Shown here: positions 1 to 7,641 of the stretch, piece by piece
Numbering within the stretch: position 1 is the stretch's first letter
Layout: every line of letters starts with the position of its first letter
Program-made: the position numbers and the translations under genes
The notes under the pieces: model-generated
Seen by the model: the letters and a program-made list of their open reading frames with translations, nothing else
The model's database searches: none
What the model was told of the DNA's origin: nothing
DNA from: an uncultured Lachnospiraceae bacterium
GTDB taxonomy: Bacteria > Bacillota > Clostridia > Lachnospirales > Lachnospiraceae
DNA: 51,349 bases
Assembly (NCBI GenBank): GCA_910588895.1
Contig: CAJUSS010000005.1
Span: 2,342-53,690 of the forward strand
Direction of reading: 5' to 3'

Positions 1-3000
1 GATGTCGCCGAAGCGGTCGATCAGCTCATCCCGCATATCCATCTCTTCCTCTTCCCCCTCTAAGGCGGCGATCCGCTTATAGATATCCAGCTTCTGGCAT
101 TCGTTCTTGATGTAGTAGGCGGGGATATAGGCATCCACGTCACATTCCACCACAGTCTCGATATCAAACTCTGGCTGCTCGGCTTTTGGCTGGTCCTGGC
201 CTTTTAGGAGGAGGACCGCCTGGTTGAGGAGCTTGCAGTACAGATCGTAGCCTACCGCGTCCATGTGGCCGTGCTGCTCAGCCCCCAATACATTCCCGGC
301 TCCACGGATCTCCAGATCACGCATGGCGATCTTGATCCCGGAGCCCAGCTCCGTGAACTCCCGGATCGCCTGGAGGCGTTTTTCGGCCTCCTCCTTTAAG
401 ACCTTATCCCGCTTATACATGAGGAAGGCGTAGGAAGTACGGCTGGAACGGCCTACCCGGCCCCGGAGCTGGTAGAGCTGGGATAAACCCATCCAATCCG
501 CGTCCTGGACGATCATGGTATTGGCATTGGGTATATCCAATCCGGTCTCGATGATGGTGGTGGAGACCAGCACATCGATATCGCCGTTGATGAAATCGCT
601 CATGATCCGCTCCAGCTCCCGCTCGCTCATCTGTCCGTGAGCAAAGGTCACATTAGCCTCCGGCACCAGGGCCTGGATGCGGCCGGTGAGCTCCTCGATG
701 TCATGGACCCGGTTGTACACATAGTAGACCTGTCCGTCCCTGGCCAGCTCCCGGTGGATGGCCTCCCGGATCATCTCCTCATCATACTCCATCACATAGG
801 TCTGGATCGGCATCCGGTCCACCGGCGGCTCCTCTAAAACACTCATATCCCGGATCCCTACCAGGCTCATGTGGAGCGTGCGGGGGATCGGGGTGGCCGT
901 CAAGGTCAGCACATCCACATTTTCCTTCAGCTTTTTGATCTTCTCCTTATGGGTCACGCCGAAGCGCTGCTCCTCATCCACGATCAGAAGGCCCAGGTCT
1001 TTGAACTGCACATCCTTGGAAAGGACCCGGTGGGTGCCGATCACCACATCCACCAGCCCTTTCTTCAGATCCTCCATGGTCTTTTTCTGCTGGGCCGGGG
1101 TACGGAAGCGGCTCAGCATATCCACCCGCACCGGGAAATCCTTCATCCGCTGGACGAAGGTGTTATAATGCTGCTGGGCCAGGATCGTGGTGGGGACCAG
1201 ATACACCACCTGCTTGCTCTCCTGGACCACCTTGAAGGCGGCGCGCAGGGCGATCTCCGTCTTGCCGTAGCCTACGTCCCCGCAGATCAGCCGGTCCATG
1301 ATCTTCCCGCTCTCCATGTCCTCCTTGGTGGCCTCGATCGCCTCCAGCTGATCCTCGGTCTCTTCATAGGGGAACATCTCCTCGAACTCCCTCTGCCAGA
1401 CCGTGTCCGGGCTGTAGCAAAAGCCCTTGGCAGACTGGCGGGCCGCATAGAGCTTTACAAGGTCCCTTGCGATCTGCTCCACCGCTCCCTTGACCTTGCT
1501 CTTTGTCTTCTTCCACTCGGTCCCGCCCAGCTTGTTCAGCTTCGGCCGCTTTCCCTCGGAACCGGCATATTTCTGGATACGGTCCAGACGAGTGGCCGGT
1601 ACGTATAGATTTCCGCCGTCTGCATACTCCACCTTGATGTAGTCCTTGATCACCCGGTCCCGCTCGATCTTCTCGATCCCCTGATAGATGCCCAGGCCAT
1701 GGTCCTCATGGACCACATAGTCTCCCACGGACAGCTCCGAACGGTCCAGGATCTTCTTGCCGGCATGTGCCGGCTTTTTCTTCCTGCGCCGCTTTTTTTC
1801 CGCGCCGAACATGTCGCTCTCGGTGATCACCACAAACCGCAGCAGGGGATACTCAAAGCCACGGTGCAGGTTCCCATAGGTCACCATGATCTCCCCCGGG
1901 CGCACGGCCGTCTCGCTCACAGCCGCCTTGTCCTCTGTCTGCGCTCCTGCTGTCTGTGCTCTTTCCTGCCCTTCTGCTGACAGCGCTCTGCCCTGTCCCC
2001 CTGCTGTCTGCCCGTCTCTTTGCTCTGCTGCCGGATCCGATCCCTCGCCTGCAGGCTGGCTTCCGGAAAAGACCGCGCCGTCCGGACAGTAAGCGCTGAG
2101 GCCATACTCCCGCAGATCGCTGGCCAGACGGCTGGCCCTGGTCCGAGAGGCGGTGAGCAGCACCACCCGATAGCCGTCTTTCTTCCACCGGGTCAGGTCC
2201 TTGATCAGGAGCTCAAAGCTGCTCTGGTAAGAATTTACATTTTTTACCACAAAAGAATACTGTCCATTGACCGTCAGACCGGGCAGCCGCTGCTCCAGGC
2301 TGGTAAGGTATACCGTCCGGTCTGTCTGGAGCCGGGCCAGGATCTCTTTTACGGAGAACAAAAGCTGGGTCTGGCCGCCCAGGAGGTAGCCCTTTTCCAG
2401 ACGCTGGCTCATACTCTCCCGAAATTCCGTCTCCACCGCGCTGCCCTTCTCCTGGAGACGGGTGGGTTCATCTAAAAAGATCAGGGTCTCCTCCCTGGAG
2501 AAATACTGGATAAAAGATACCGTGTCCTGACAGAAGTAGCGGACATAGGCATCTATGTTCCCGATCTTCCAGCCCTCCTCCAGCCCATCCACAAAATCCC
2601 GGACTACCGTGACGATCCGGTGACCCTCCTCGATCTTCCCGTTCTTTCGAAAGATCTTCTCACTTTCCCCGGCTTCTTTTAACAGCTCCCTTATCCCTTC
2701 CTCCAGCTGCGTCTTGTCCATCACGATCTCCTGCGCCGGGTAGATCTGTACTTTTGCAAGCTGCTCCACGGAACGCTGGCTCTCCAGATCAAAGCTCCGG
2801 ATCGAATCCACCTCATCGTCCCACAGCTCGATCCGGACCGGAAATTCCTCGGTCAGTGGATATATGTCTACTATCCCGCCCCGGATCGAGAACTGTCCCA
2901 TGCCGTCCACCTGGATCACCCGCTCATAGCCGGAGGCCACCAGATCCTCCTTCAGGCCCTCTAAGTCCAGCTGCTGACCACTCTCCACACAGAGCACATG

Positions 3001-3393
3001 GGAAGAAAGATACTCCAGGGGGAGCAGATGATCCATCAGGCCATCTAAAGTGGTCACCACCACCCCTCCGGCCCCCTCCAGCAAGGCCTTGAGCACCAGA
3101 AGCCTCTGGCGGGTCATCATATTCCCGTGGATGTCTGCCGCATAGAAGAGCAGATCCTTCGACGGGTAAAACCACACATCACTGGTAAAATTCCGATAGT
3201 CGTCATAGATCTCCTTCGCTCTGGCTTCATCATAGGTGACCACCAGCTTCCAGGGATGATCCTTCCCCAGCTCATACATCAGATGGACCTTCTGGGAATC
3301 CAGGGTCCCTACGGCCTGTACGGGGCCTCCCTTTCGCAGCAGCAGCTGCTCCAGCTCCTCATATTCTTTTAGCTCTACCAAAGGATTTTCCAT
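1..3393 (-). CDS. mfd: Transcription-repair coupling factor Mfd (3' end off window)
   Basis: ATP-dependent translocase that removes stalled RNA polymerase from lesions and recruits UvrA. The frame is open from the ATG at 3393 (RBS GGTGAGAGGAGGAG) to the window edge, 1131 codons; the family runs about 1150-1180, so only a short C-terminal piece is missing. Visible parts are the UvrB-like N-terminal region (IRGGIVDIYP near residue 165), the RNA polymerase-interaction domain (SVGDYVVHEDHGLGIYQG near 560), Walker A GDVGYGKTE, DEEQRF in motif II, and LRGRVGR in motif VI. Residues of about 436-505 form a low-complexity Ala/Gln/Gly/Glu insert (QPAGEGSDPAAEQ and similar) between the UvrB-like part and the polymerase-interaction domain. 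The gene lies downstream of pth on the same strand, a common Bacillota order. The assignment is very secure. Confidence 0.97.
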   Translation of the reverse strand, partial: MENPLVELKEYEELEQLLLRKGGPVQAVGTLDSQKVHLMYELGKDHPWKLVVTYDEARAKEIYDDYRNFTSDVWFYPSKDLLFYAADIHGNMMTRQRLLVLKALLEGAGGVVVTTLDGLMDHLLPLEYLSSHVLCVESGQQLDLEGLKEDLVASGYERVIQVDGMGQFSIRGGIVDIYPLTEEFPVRIELWDDEVDSIRSFDLESQRSVEQLAKVQIYPAQEIVMDKTQLEEGIRELLKEAGESEKIFRKNGKIEEGHRIVTVVRDFVDGLEEGWKIGNIDAYVRYFCQDTVSFIQYFSREETLIFLDEPTRLQEKGSAVETEFRESMSQRLEKGYLLGGQTQLLFSVKEILARLQTDRTVYLTSLEQRLPGLTVNGQYSFVVKNVNSYQSSFELLIKDLTRWKKDGYRVVLLTASRTRASRLASDLREYGLSAYCPDGAVFSGSQPAGEGSDPAAEQRDGQTAGGQGRALSAEGQERAQTAGAQTEDKAAVSETAVRPGEIMVTYGNLHRGFEYPLLRFVVITESDMFGAEKKRRRKKKPAHAGKKILDRSELSVGDYVVHEDHGLGIYQGIEKIERDRVIKDYIKVEYADGGNLYVPATRLDRIQKYAGSEGKRPKLNKLGGTEWKKTKSKVKGAVEQIARDLVKLYAARQSAKGFCYSPDTVWQREFEEMFPYEETEDQLEAIEATKEDMESGKIMDRLICGDVGYGKTEIALRAAFKVVQESKQVVYLVPTTILAQQHYNTFVQRMKDFPVRVDMLSRFRTPAQQKKTMEDLKKGLVDVVIGTHRVLSKDVQFKDLGLLIVDEEQRFGVTHKEKIKKLKENVDVLTLTATPIPRTLHMSLVGIRDMSVLEEPPVDRMPIQTYVMEYDEEMIREAIHRELARDGQVYYVYNRVHDIEELTGRIQALVPEANVTFAHGQMSERELERIMSDFINGDIDVLVSTTIIETGLDIPNANTMIVQDADWMGLSQLYQLRGRVGRSSRTSYAFLMYKRDKVLKEEAEKRLQAIREFTELGSGIKIAMRDLEIRGAGNVLGAEQHGHMDAVGYDLYCKLLNQAVLLLKGQDQPKAEQPEFDIETVVECDVDAYIPAYYIKNECQKLDIYKRIAALEGEEEEMDMRDELIDRFGDI

Positions 3394-3516
3394 GCTCTCC
3401 TCCTCTCACCGGTCCTCTGTCCGTAGGATCTCCCATCAGTCCTATCTCTTATCGCCTCATCGATCTTATCCTGCTCTGTCCTGCCGGGGCAGGTCCCCTT
3501 TATCGCTCACGCACTC

Positions 3517-4083
3517 CTATCGTTTCCCATTGTAGCGGTTCATAGCCGCATCCGCTCCGTCGGCGATCATCATCGTCACCGCGTCCGCCGCGTCCCGAAA
3601 AGCCTCCTCCATCACCGCCCGGTCTGCTTTTCCAAAATGTCCCAGCACATAGGCCACCAGATCCATCTGATCCGGCTTCGCTCCCACACCGATCTTTACC
3701 CGCGGAAAGTCCTGGCTCCCCAGATGGGCGATGATGCTCTTTATCCCATTGTGCCCACCGGCACTCCCCTTGGTCCGGATCCGGAGCTGCCCCACCTCCA
3801 GGCTGATGTCATCATACAGGACGATGATCCGTTCCGGCGGGACCTGATAGAAGCGGGCCGCCTCCCCGATGCTCTCGCCGCTGGCGTTCATATAGGTCTG
3901 GGGCTTTAACAAAAGGAGCTTTTCCCCGCCGAACACCCCTCTTCCGCAGAGCGCCCGGTGCTTTCTCTCTGTGATGCCGATCCCCAGCTTATCCGCCAGC
4001 ACATCGATAGCGTCAAAGCCTGCATTGTGCCGGGTCTTTTCATATTCCTTTGTAGGATTTCCTAATCCTGCGATCACGTACAT
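3517..4083 (-). CDS. pth: Peptidyl-tRNA hydrolase
   Basis: Cleaves peptidyl-tRNA released from stalled ribosomes to recycle tRNA; cytosolic. 188 residues, the normal length. The start MYVIAGLGNP is preceded by TTAGGAG six bases upstream; the frame is open further upstream but that part has no family similarity. Family landmarks are GLGNPTKEYEKTRHNAGF with the catalytic Asn and His, LKPQTYMNASGES, YDDISLEVG with the catalytic Asp, and KGSAGGHNGIKSI. It lies 123 bp upstream of mfd on the same strand and has its own consensus promoter at 4190-4218, with a perfect hairpin sequence in the leader. Confidence 0.96.
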   Translation of the reverse strand: MYVIAGLGNPTKEYEKTRHNAGFDAIDVLADKLGIGITERKHRALCGRGVFGGEKLLLLKPQTYMNASGESIGEAARFYQVPPERIIVLYDDISLEVGQLRIRTKGSAGGHNGIKSIIAHLGSQDFPRVKIGVGAKPDQMDLVAYVLGHFGKADRAVMEEAFRDAADAVTMMIADGADAAMNRYNGKR

Positions 4084-4153
4084 GGCTGCTCCTAACCTGC
4101 GCTTTCTTCTTTTTCGCGGCCCGCCCAACTTAAAGGGGCCCACAACACAACAG

Positions 4154-4174
4154 CCCGGCATGCAGCATGCCGGG
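4154..4174. repeat. Perfect palindrome in the pth leader
   Basis: CCCGGCATGC, one A, then GCATGCCGGG: two 10-base arms with no mismatch. It begins about 15-20 bases after the predicted pth transcription start. No T-run follows on the minus strand (GCTGTTGTG), so it does not look like a simple terminator. It could be a 5' stabilising hairpin or a protein-binding site. Confidence 0.7.
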
Positions 4175-4189
4175 TTTCCCACTGGTCTT

Positions 4190-4218
4190 ATTATACACTG
4201 TATAGAGAAAAAAATCAA
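4190..4218 (-). promoter_or_regulatory. Sigma-A promoter of pth
   Basis: On the minus strand TTGATT (4213-4218), a 17-base spacer, then a perfect TATAAT (4190-4195). It lies about 107 bases upstream of the pth start codon. Confidence 0.75.
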
Positions 4219-4267
4219 ATCAAAAAGGGATATGGGGCACAGATCTTCCTTCCATTTTCTAAACCTA

Positions 4268-5156
4268 TCAAAAATAATCCATATCCTTTAGCAACTCTGA
4301 CATTTTCTTCATCTCTCGATGATCATCCGCCTGTTCGATCTTATCCACGATCGCTTGCTTTACTTCTATATCATCACATTTCTCGATCGTGCGTAAAATA
4401 AACTGATACACTTCATTGGCATCTGTAACACCAGCATATAAGCTTTTTTGAAAAGTTTTGATATAGCTGTGGATAAAGGTCCCCATCTCATCGCCCATTC
4501 CAGTGAGACGGTTCATGATATTTATATGATCAGCCAGCATTTCGTTTGTCAGATCATATGGATAACGCAATTTATGATCGATCTCACTCCACGCCTCTTC
4601 ATATAGAGTACGGACCTGTATCTCTATCGCTAGGCCTGTATCTGACCGGATCACATAATGGACCGACCTATAGGGTTTTTCTTTTCTTATCTTGATCCTA
4701 TCTTCATATAAACGAGTATCGTCGCCTTCTCGTACATATGCAAATGGCGGTCCTAACAATATGTTCCCATACCCTCATCAGATGATCATGGACTTGGAGC
4801 CAATCTTCCTTAAACAAAAGTAAGATGCGGATCCCCATCAGATCCGTGATCTCCTGCTCATAATTTTTAAAGGATAAAGACTTCCCTGCTTTCAGATATC
4901 CGGGATTTTTACGGATGATCTTCTCGATCAAATGCTTTGTATCTTTTACCCTATAACTTAAAGAATGAACACCCAAACACCCTTGTAATCCTTCCGCATA
5001 CCGCTTTACAGTGTTTTGATGTTCATCCCTTTTATGATCAAGATCATTTGCGATCTGTTCCAATTCAGTCCATGTCATCCGTGCGTTCCTGAACTTGTCA
5101 GCCGATATATTAAACTCTTTGCAAAAAGCAGTCTGCTCACTTTCTGTAGTCAGCAT
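4268..5156 (-). pseudogene. RelA/SpoT-domain (p)ppGpp synthetase-like gene, frameshifted
   Basis: Two overlapping frames add up to one protein of roughly 295 residues. The first (start 5156, RBS AAAGGATGGAG) carries SFKNYEQEITDLMGIRILLLF, the start of the RelA_SpoT synthetase domain. The second continues it with PPFAYVREGDD, YRSVHYVI and EIQVRTLYEEAWSEIDHKLRYP, then a helical C-terminal part. The reading frame changes near 4745-4765, just after MRVWEHI, so a one-base indel splits the synthetase fold. Known for the family: transfer of pyrophosphate from ATP to GDP/GTP; some small members (toxSAS) are toxins that act on nucleotides or tRNA. A 59-codon ORF lies 14 bases upstream in the same transcript. 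Whether the frameshift is real, a sequencing error, or programmed cannot be told here. Confidence 0.8.
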
Positions 5157-5170
5157 AGCATCTCCATCCT

Positions 5171-5350
5171 TTATTTACCCAATGCCCTTTCTATGATGCC
5201 TGATCTTAAGAGTTTAGGATATGACTGCGATCGCTCGTCAATAAATCCCGAGCTGATCTCCGGACCATTGTTAGGCTGGTTCTCTTTTTCGTATCCGCCA
5301 TTTCCTAATCTTTCCATAAAGCGATCCATCACAACGCTTGTCTCGGTCAT
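5171..5350 (-). CDS. Hypothetical 59-residue protein upstream of the synthetase
   Basis: MTETSVVMDRFMERLGNGGY and onward, ending IIERALGK. The ATG at 5350 has an RBS (GAGGGGATAGGT); the frame is open to 5407 but the upstream part overlaps the promoter. The stop is 14 bases before the RelA-like start, so the two genes are very probably cotranscribed. No domain is recognised. The position is what an antitoxin partner of a toxic small alarmone synthetase would occupy, but that is inference; it could also be a remnant or an unrelated small protein. Confidence 0.55.
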   Translation of the reverse strand: MTETSVVMDRFMERLGNGGYEKENQPNNGPEISSGFIDERSQSYPKLLRSGIIERALGK

Positions 5351-5395
5351 ACCTATCCCCTCTTTTTTTTCACGCATCCTATAGAGTGGTATAAT

Positions 5396-5424
5396 ATGAT
5401 AACACATTTCATATATGTTGTCAA
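5396..5424 (-). promoter_or_regulatory. Strong promoter with an operator-like palindrome in its spacer
   Basis: Minus strand: perfect TTGACA (5419-5424), 17-base spacer, TATCAT (5396-5401). The spacer itself is an imperfect palindrome (AACATATAT-G-AAATGTGTT, seven of nine pairs, 5401-5419). This is a typical layout for a repressor-controlled promoter. It drives the 59-residue ORF and the RelA-like gene. Confidence 0.7.
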
Positions 5425-5669
5425 CAGTTTTTGATCCATGTACGATTATATCACACGGTCTTATATATTACAATCACTTTTATCCATTTTGTGGTATAAG
5501 GTCTGTGCAAAGTTACTTTTCACATCCACGCCAGAGGACTCTATTGCAGAGGGATGTGATCTTTTGGCAAAATGCGGATACAATTAGACTTTTTGTCCAT
5601 TTCCATGGTATACTTATATCTGCAAGATCAGAAGTCGATCAAAGATCAATACGTATATAGAGGAGCGAC

Positions 5670-6641
5670 ATGACAGATACACGAAAAAATGACAATATAC
5701 CCCATCCGGATCAGAAGCTGCGGATCGCGGTCGTGGGGATCGGCGGGGTGGGCGGTTATCTGGCTGCCCGACTGGCAAAGGCATATCCCCATGTGACCGT
5801 CGTAGCCCGGGGCCTGCGGGGAGATTCTATCCGCAAGGACGGACTGCGGCTTTGCAGCGATCTGGCCGGAGACATCCTCTCCCGGCCGGAAAAAACAGTG
5901 GACAGCGCGGCAGACCTGGCTCCCCAGGATCTGATCTTCCTCTGTGTGAAGACCTACTCCTTAGAGGAGGTCTGCGGACAGCTGGAGCAGGGACAGGGGA
6001 TCGGGCCGGATACGGTGATCGTCCCGGTGATGAACGGCATGGATACCAGCGATAAGGCCCGCTCTTATCTGCACCAGGGGATCGTTCTGGATGCCCTGAT
6101 CTATATCATAGCATTCGCCGGCCCGGACTATTCCATCACCCAGCAGGGACCTGCGGCAAGCCTGCGGATCGGCAGCAAGATCTTGGAGGCCGCCTCAAGC
6201 GTACGGCTCACCTCGAAGATCCTGTCCGGGGCAGGGATCGATCACAAGGTGTCTGCAGATATCGAAAGTGATATCTGGAAAAAATACATCCTAAATTGTG
6301 CTTATAACATCGCCACCGCTTTTTACGGCAGCGCCATCGGCCCGATCCGCCAGGATCCAAAAAAGGCCGCCGACTTTGAGCAGCTGGTCTACGAGGCTTA
6401 CGCTGTAGCCCAGGTAAAGGGCATCCATGTCGAGAAACGGGACGCGGACGCGATCATACGGCGCTTCTATGAGGAGCTGGCGGAGGACGCCACCAGCTCC
6501 CTCCAGCGGGATGTCCAAGCCAAAAGACCTACGGAGCTGGAGACCTTCAGCGGCAGCCTGATCCGGGAGGCCGGGCGGCTGCAGGTGGATGTGCCGGTGT
6601 CCATACGGATGTATGAGGGGTTGAAGGAGAAGATCGGCTGA
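5670..6641 (+). CDS. panE: 2-dehydropantoate 2-reductase (ketopantoate reductase, ApbA/PanE family)
   Basis: NADPH-dependent reduction of ketopantoate to pantoate in pantothenate/CoA synthesis. 323 residues, the usual length. The Rossmann motif VGIGGVGGYLAARL is near residue 22, then LCVKTYSLEEV and VPVMNGMD in the cofactor and substrate region, and WKKYILNCAYNIATA with the expected catalytic Lys near residue 206. RBS GAGGAG sits six bases before the ATG. It is a single gene, divergent from the RelA-like pair and convergent with the pilus locus. ApbA-family members also include reductases for other 2-oxo acids, and no pan genes are adjacent, so the substrate is likely but not proven. Confidence 0.85.
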   Translation: MTDTRKNDNIPHPDQKLRIAVVGIGGVGGYLAARLAKAYPHVTVVARGLRGDSIRKDGLRLCSDLAGDILSRPEKTVDSAADLAPQDLIFLCVKTYSLEEVCGQLEQGQGIGPDTVIVPVMNGMDTSDKARSYLHQGIVLDALIYIIAFAGPDYSITQQGPAASLRIGSKILEAASSVRLTSKILSGAGIDHKVSADIESDIWKKYILNCAYNIATAFYGSAIGPIRQDPKKAADFEQLVYEAYAVAQVKGIHVEKRDADAIIRRFYEELAEDATSSLQRDVQAKRPTELETFSGSLIREAGRLQVDVPVSIRMYEGLKEKIG

Positions 6642-6668
6642 AGGCGGACTTTCTCGATCGCCCATAGC

Positions 6669-6720
6669 AAAAGACCTGAGATCATCCTCTATCCAGATAG
6701 TCCCAGGTCTTTTATCTTTC
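6669..6720. terminator. Bidirectional terminator between panE and the pilus locus
   Basis: AAAAGACCTG (6669-6678) pairs with CAGGTCTTTT (6704-6713), with a 25-base loop; T-rich on both strands. It separates two convergent genes. Confidence 0.7.
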
Positions 6721-6777
6721 ATCTTGCATGGATCCGATAGGGCCATGTTGATACCTCCACGGATCCCCGATCCGCCG

Positions 6778-7641
6778 TCACGCCTCTCTCTTCCGCTTCG
6801 CCGCGAACAACACGATCCCCGCCCCGCTGGCCAGAAATGCCAGGAACAAGGGCAGATAGGCGATGGAACGGTCCCCGGTCTTCGGAAGGAGACCGGCTAA
6901 TGGGGTCAGCGCGTCCTCGATCGTATCCAGGATCTGCCCCAACGGGGTGGGATCGTCCTCGATCGTATCTAAGGGTACATCCCCATCCCCGATCGCAGTG
7001 CCGCTGGCATCGGAAGTACGCCTGGTCCGGCCTCCCCCGCTGCTGCCGCCGCCATTACCACCTGGCTGCGTAGGCGCCTCGGTGGGGGCTTGTGTAGGAG
7101 GTACCGGGACATCCGCGTTTTTCGGATGGGCCTCTACTGCATATTCCCATATCCCGTCCTCCAGCATGGGAAGCGTGGTCAGGAAGGAAGCTACCCGGAA
7201 GGTGCTGGCGTCCCCTGCCTGGGCGACCAGGTAGAGTCCTGTCCCCACAGGCATGAACTGCAGCTTCCCGCCCTCTGTGGTCTGAGTATCCACCGCCTGG
7301 ATCCCATTGGCCGCCGCATAGGCGATCAGCGTCTCACAGGCCGCTTCCATCTCGTCAACAGTCATGCCTTCCTCGGACATCATGTCCGCAAAAGAGACCC
7401 CTGCACCCTGAAAGGCATCGATCGGTACATATGCTCCCTGGCTGCCATCCCATTCCCCTACATGGTAAAGGGCCATGGTGGCCGTCTTATCCTGTCCCTC
7501 TAAGTCGATGGACAAGGTGGACTGCCTATCTTCTTCTATCCCTGCGCTTTCCGCAGCAAACGCGGCTTGGCACAGGCACAGGGCTGCCGCTAAAACTGCC
7601 GCCAGAAAAGCTGCCATCTTTCTACTTTTCTTTTTTGTCAT
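6778..7641 (-). CDS. Minor (probably basal) pilin subunit with LPKTG sorting signal
   Basis: 287 residues. It has a signal peptide (MTKKKSRKMAAFLAAVLAAA, cleavage near AFAAES), one SpaA/FctB-type domain (ALYHVGEW, GTGLYLVAQAG) to about residue 170, a Pro/Thr/Gly-rich linker (PTQAPTEAPTQPGGNGGG), then LPKTG, a hydrophobic segment and an RKREA tail. It is the last gene of the pilus operon and overlaps the sortase by 20 bp, so the two are translationally linked. Known of the family: a small pilin at the pilus base is anchored to the cell wall. That it is the basal rather than an accessory pilin is inference from size and gene order. Confidence 0.88.
   Translation of the reverse strand: MTKKKSRKMAAFLAAVLAAALCLCQAAFAAESAGIEEDRQSTLSIDLEGQDKTATMALYHVGEWDGSQGAYVPIDAFQGAGVSFADMMSEEGMTVDEMEAACETLIAYAAANGIQAVDTQTTEGGKLQFMPVGTGLYLVAQAGDASTFRVASFLTTLPMLEDGIWEYAVEAHPKNADVPVPPTQAPTEAPTQPGGNGGGSSGGGRTRRTSDASGTAIGDGDVPLDTIEDDPTPLGQILDTIEDALTPLAGLLPKTGDRSIAYLPLFLAFLASGAGIVLFAAKRKREA

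Noticed and set aside
871..1608. A 245-residue plus-strand open frame inside mfd
   Set aside because: It is antisense to a highly conserved gene, rich in His/Leu from reversed codons, with no family resemblance.
5415..5660. Plus-strand 81-residue frame before panE
   Set aside because: No RBS, overlaps the divergent promoter region, and no recognisable protein features.
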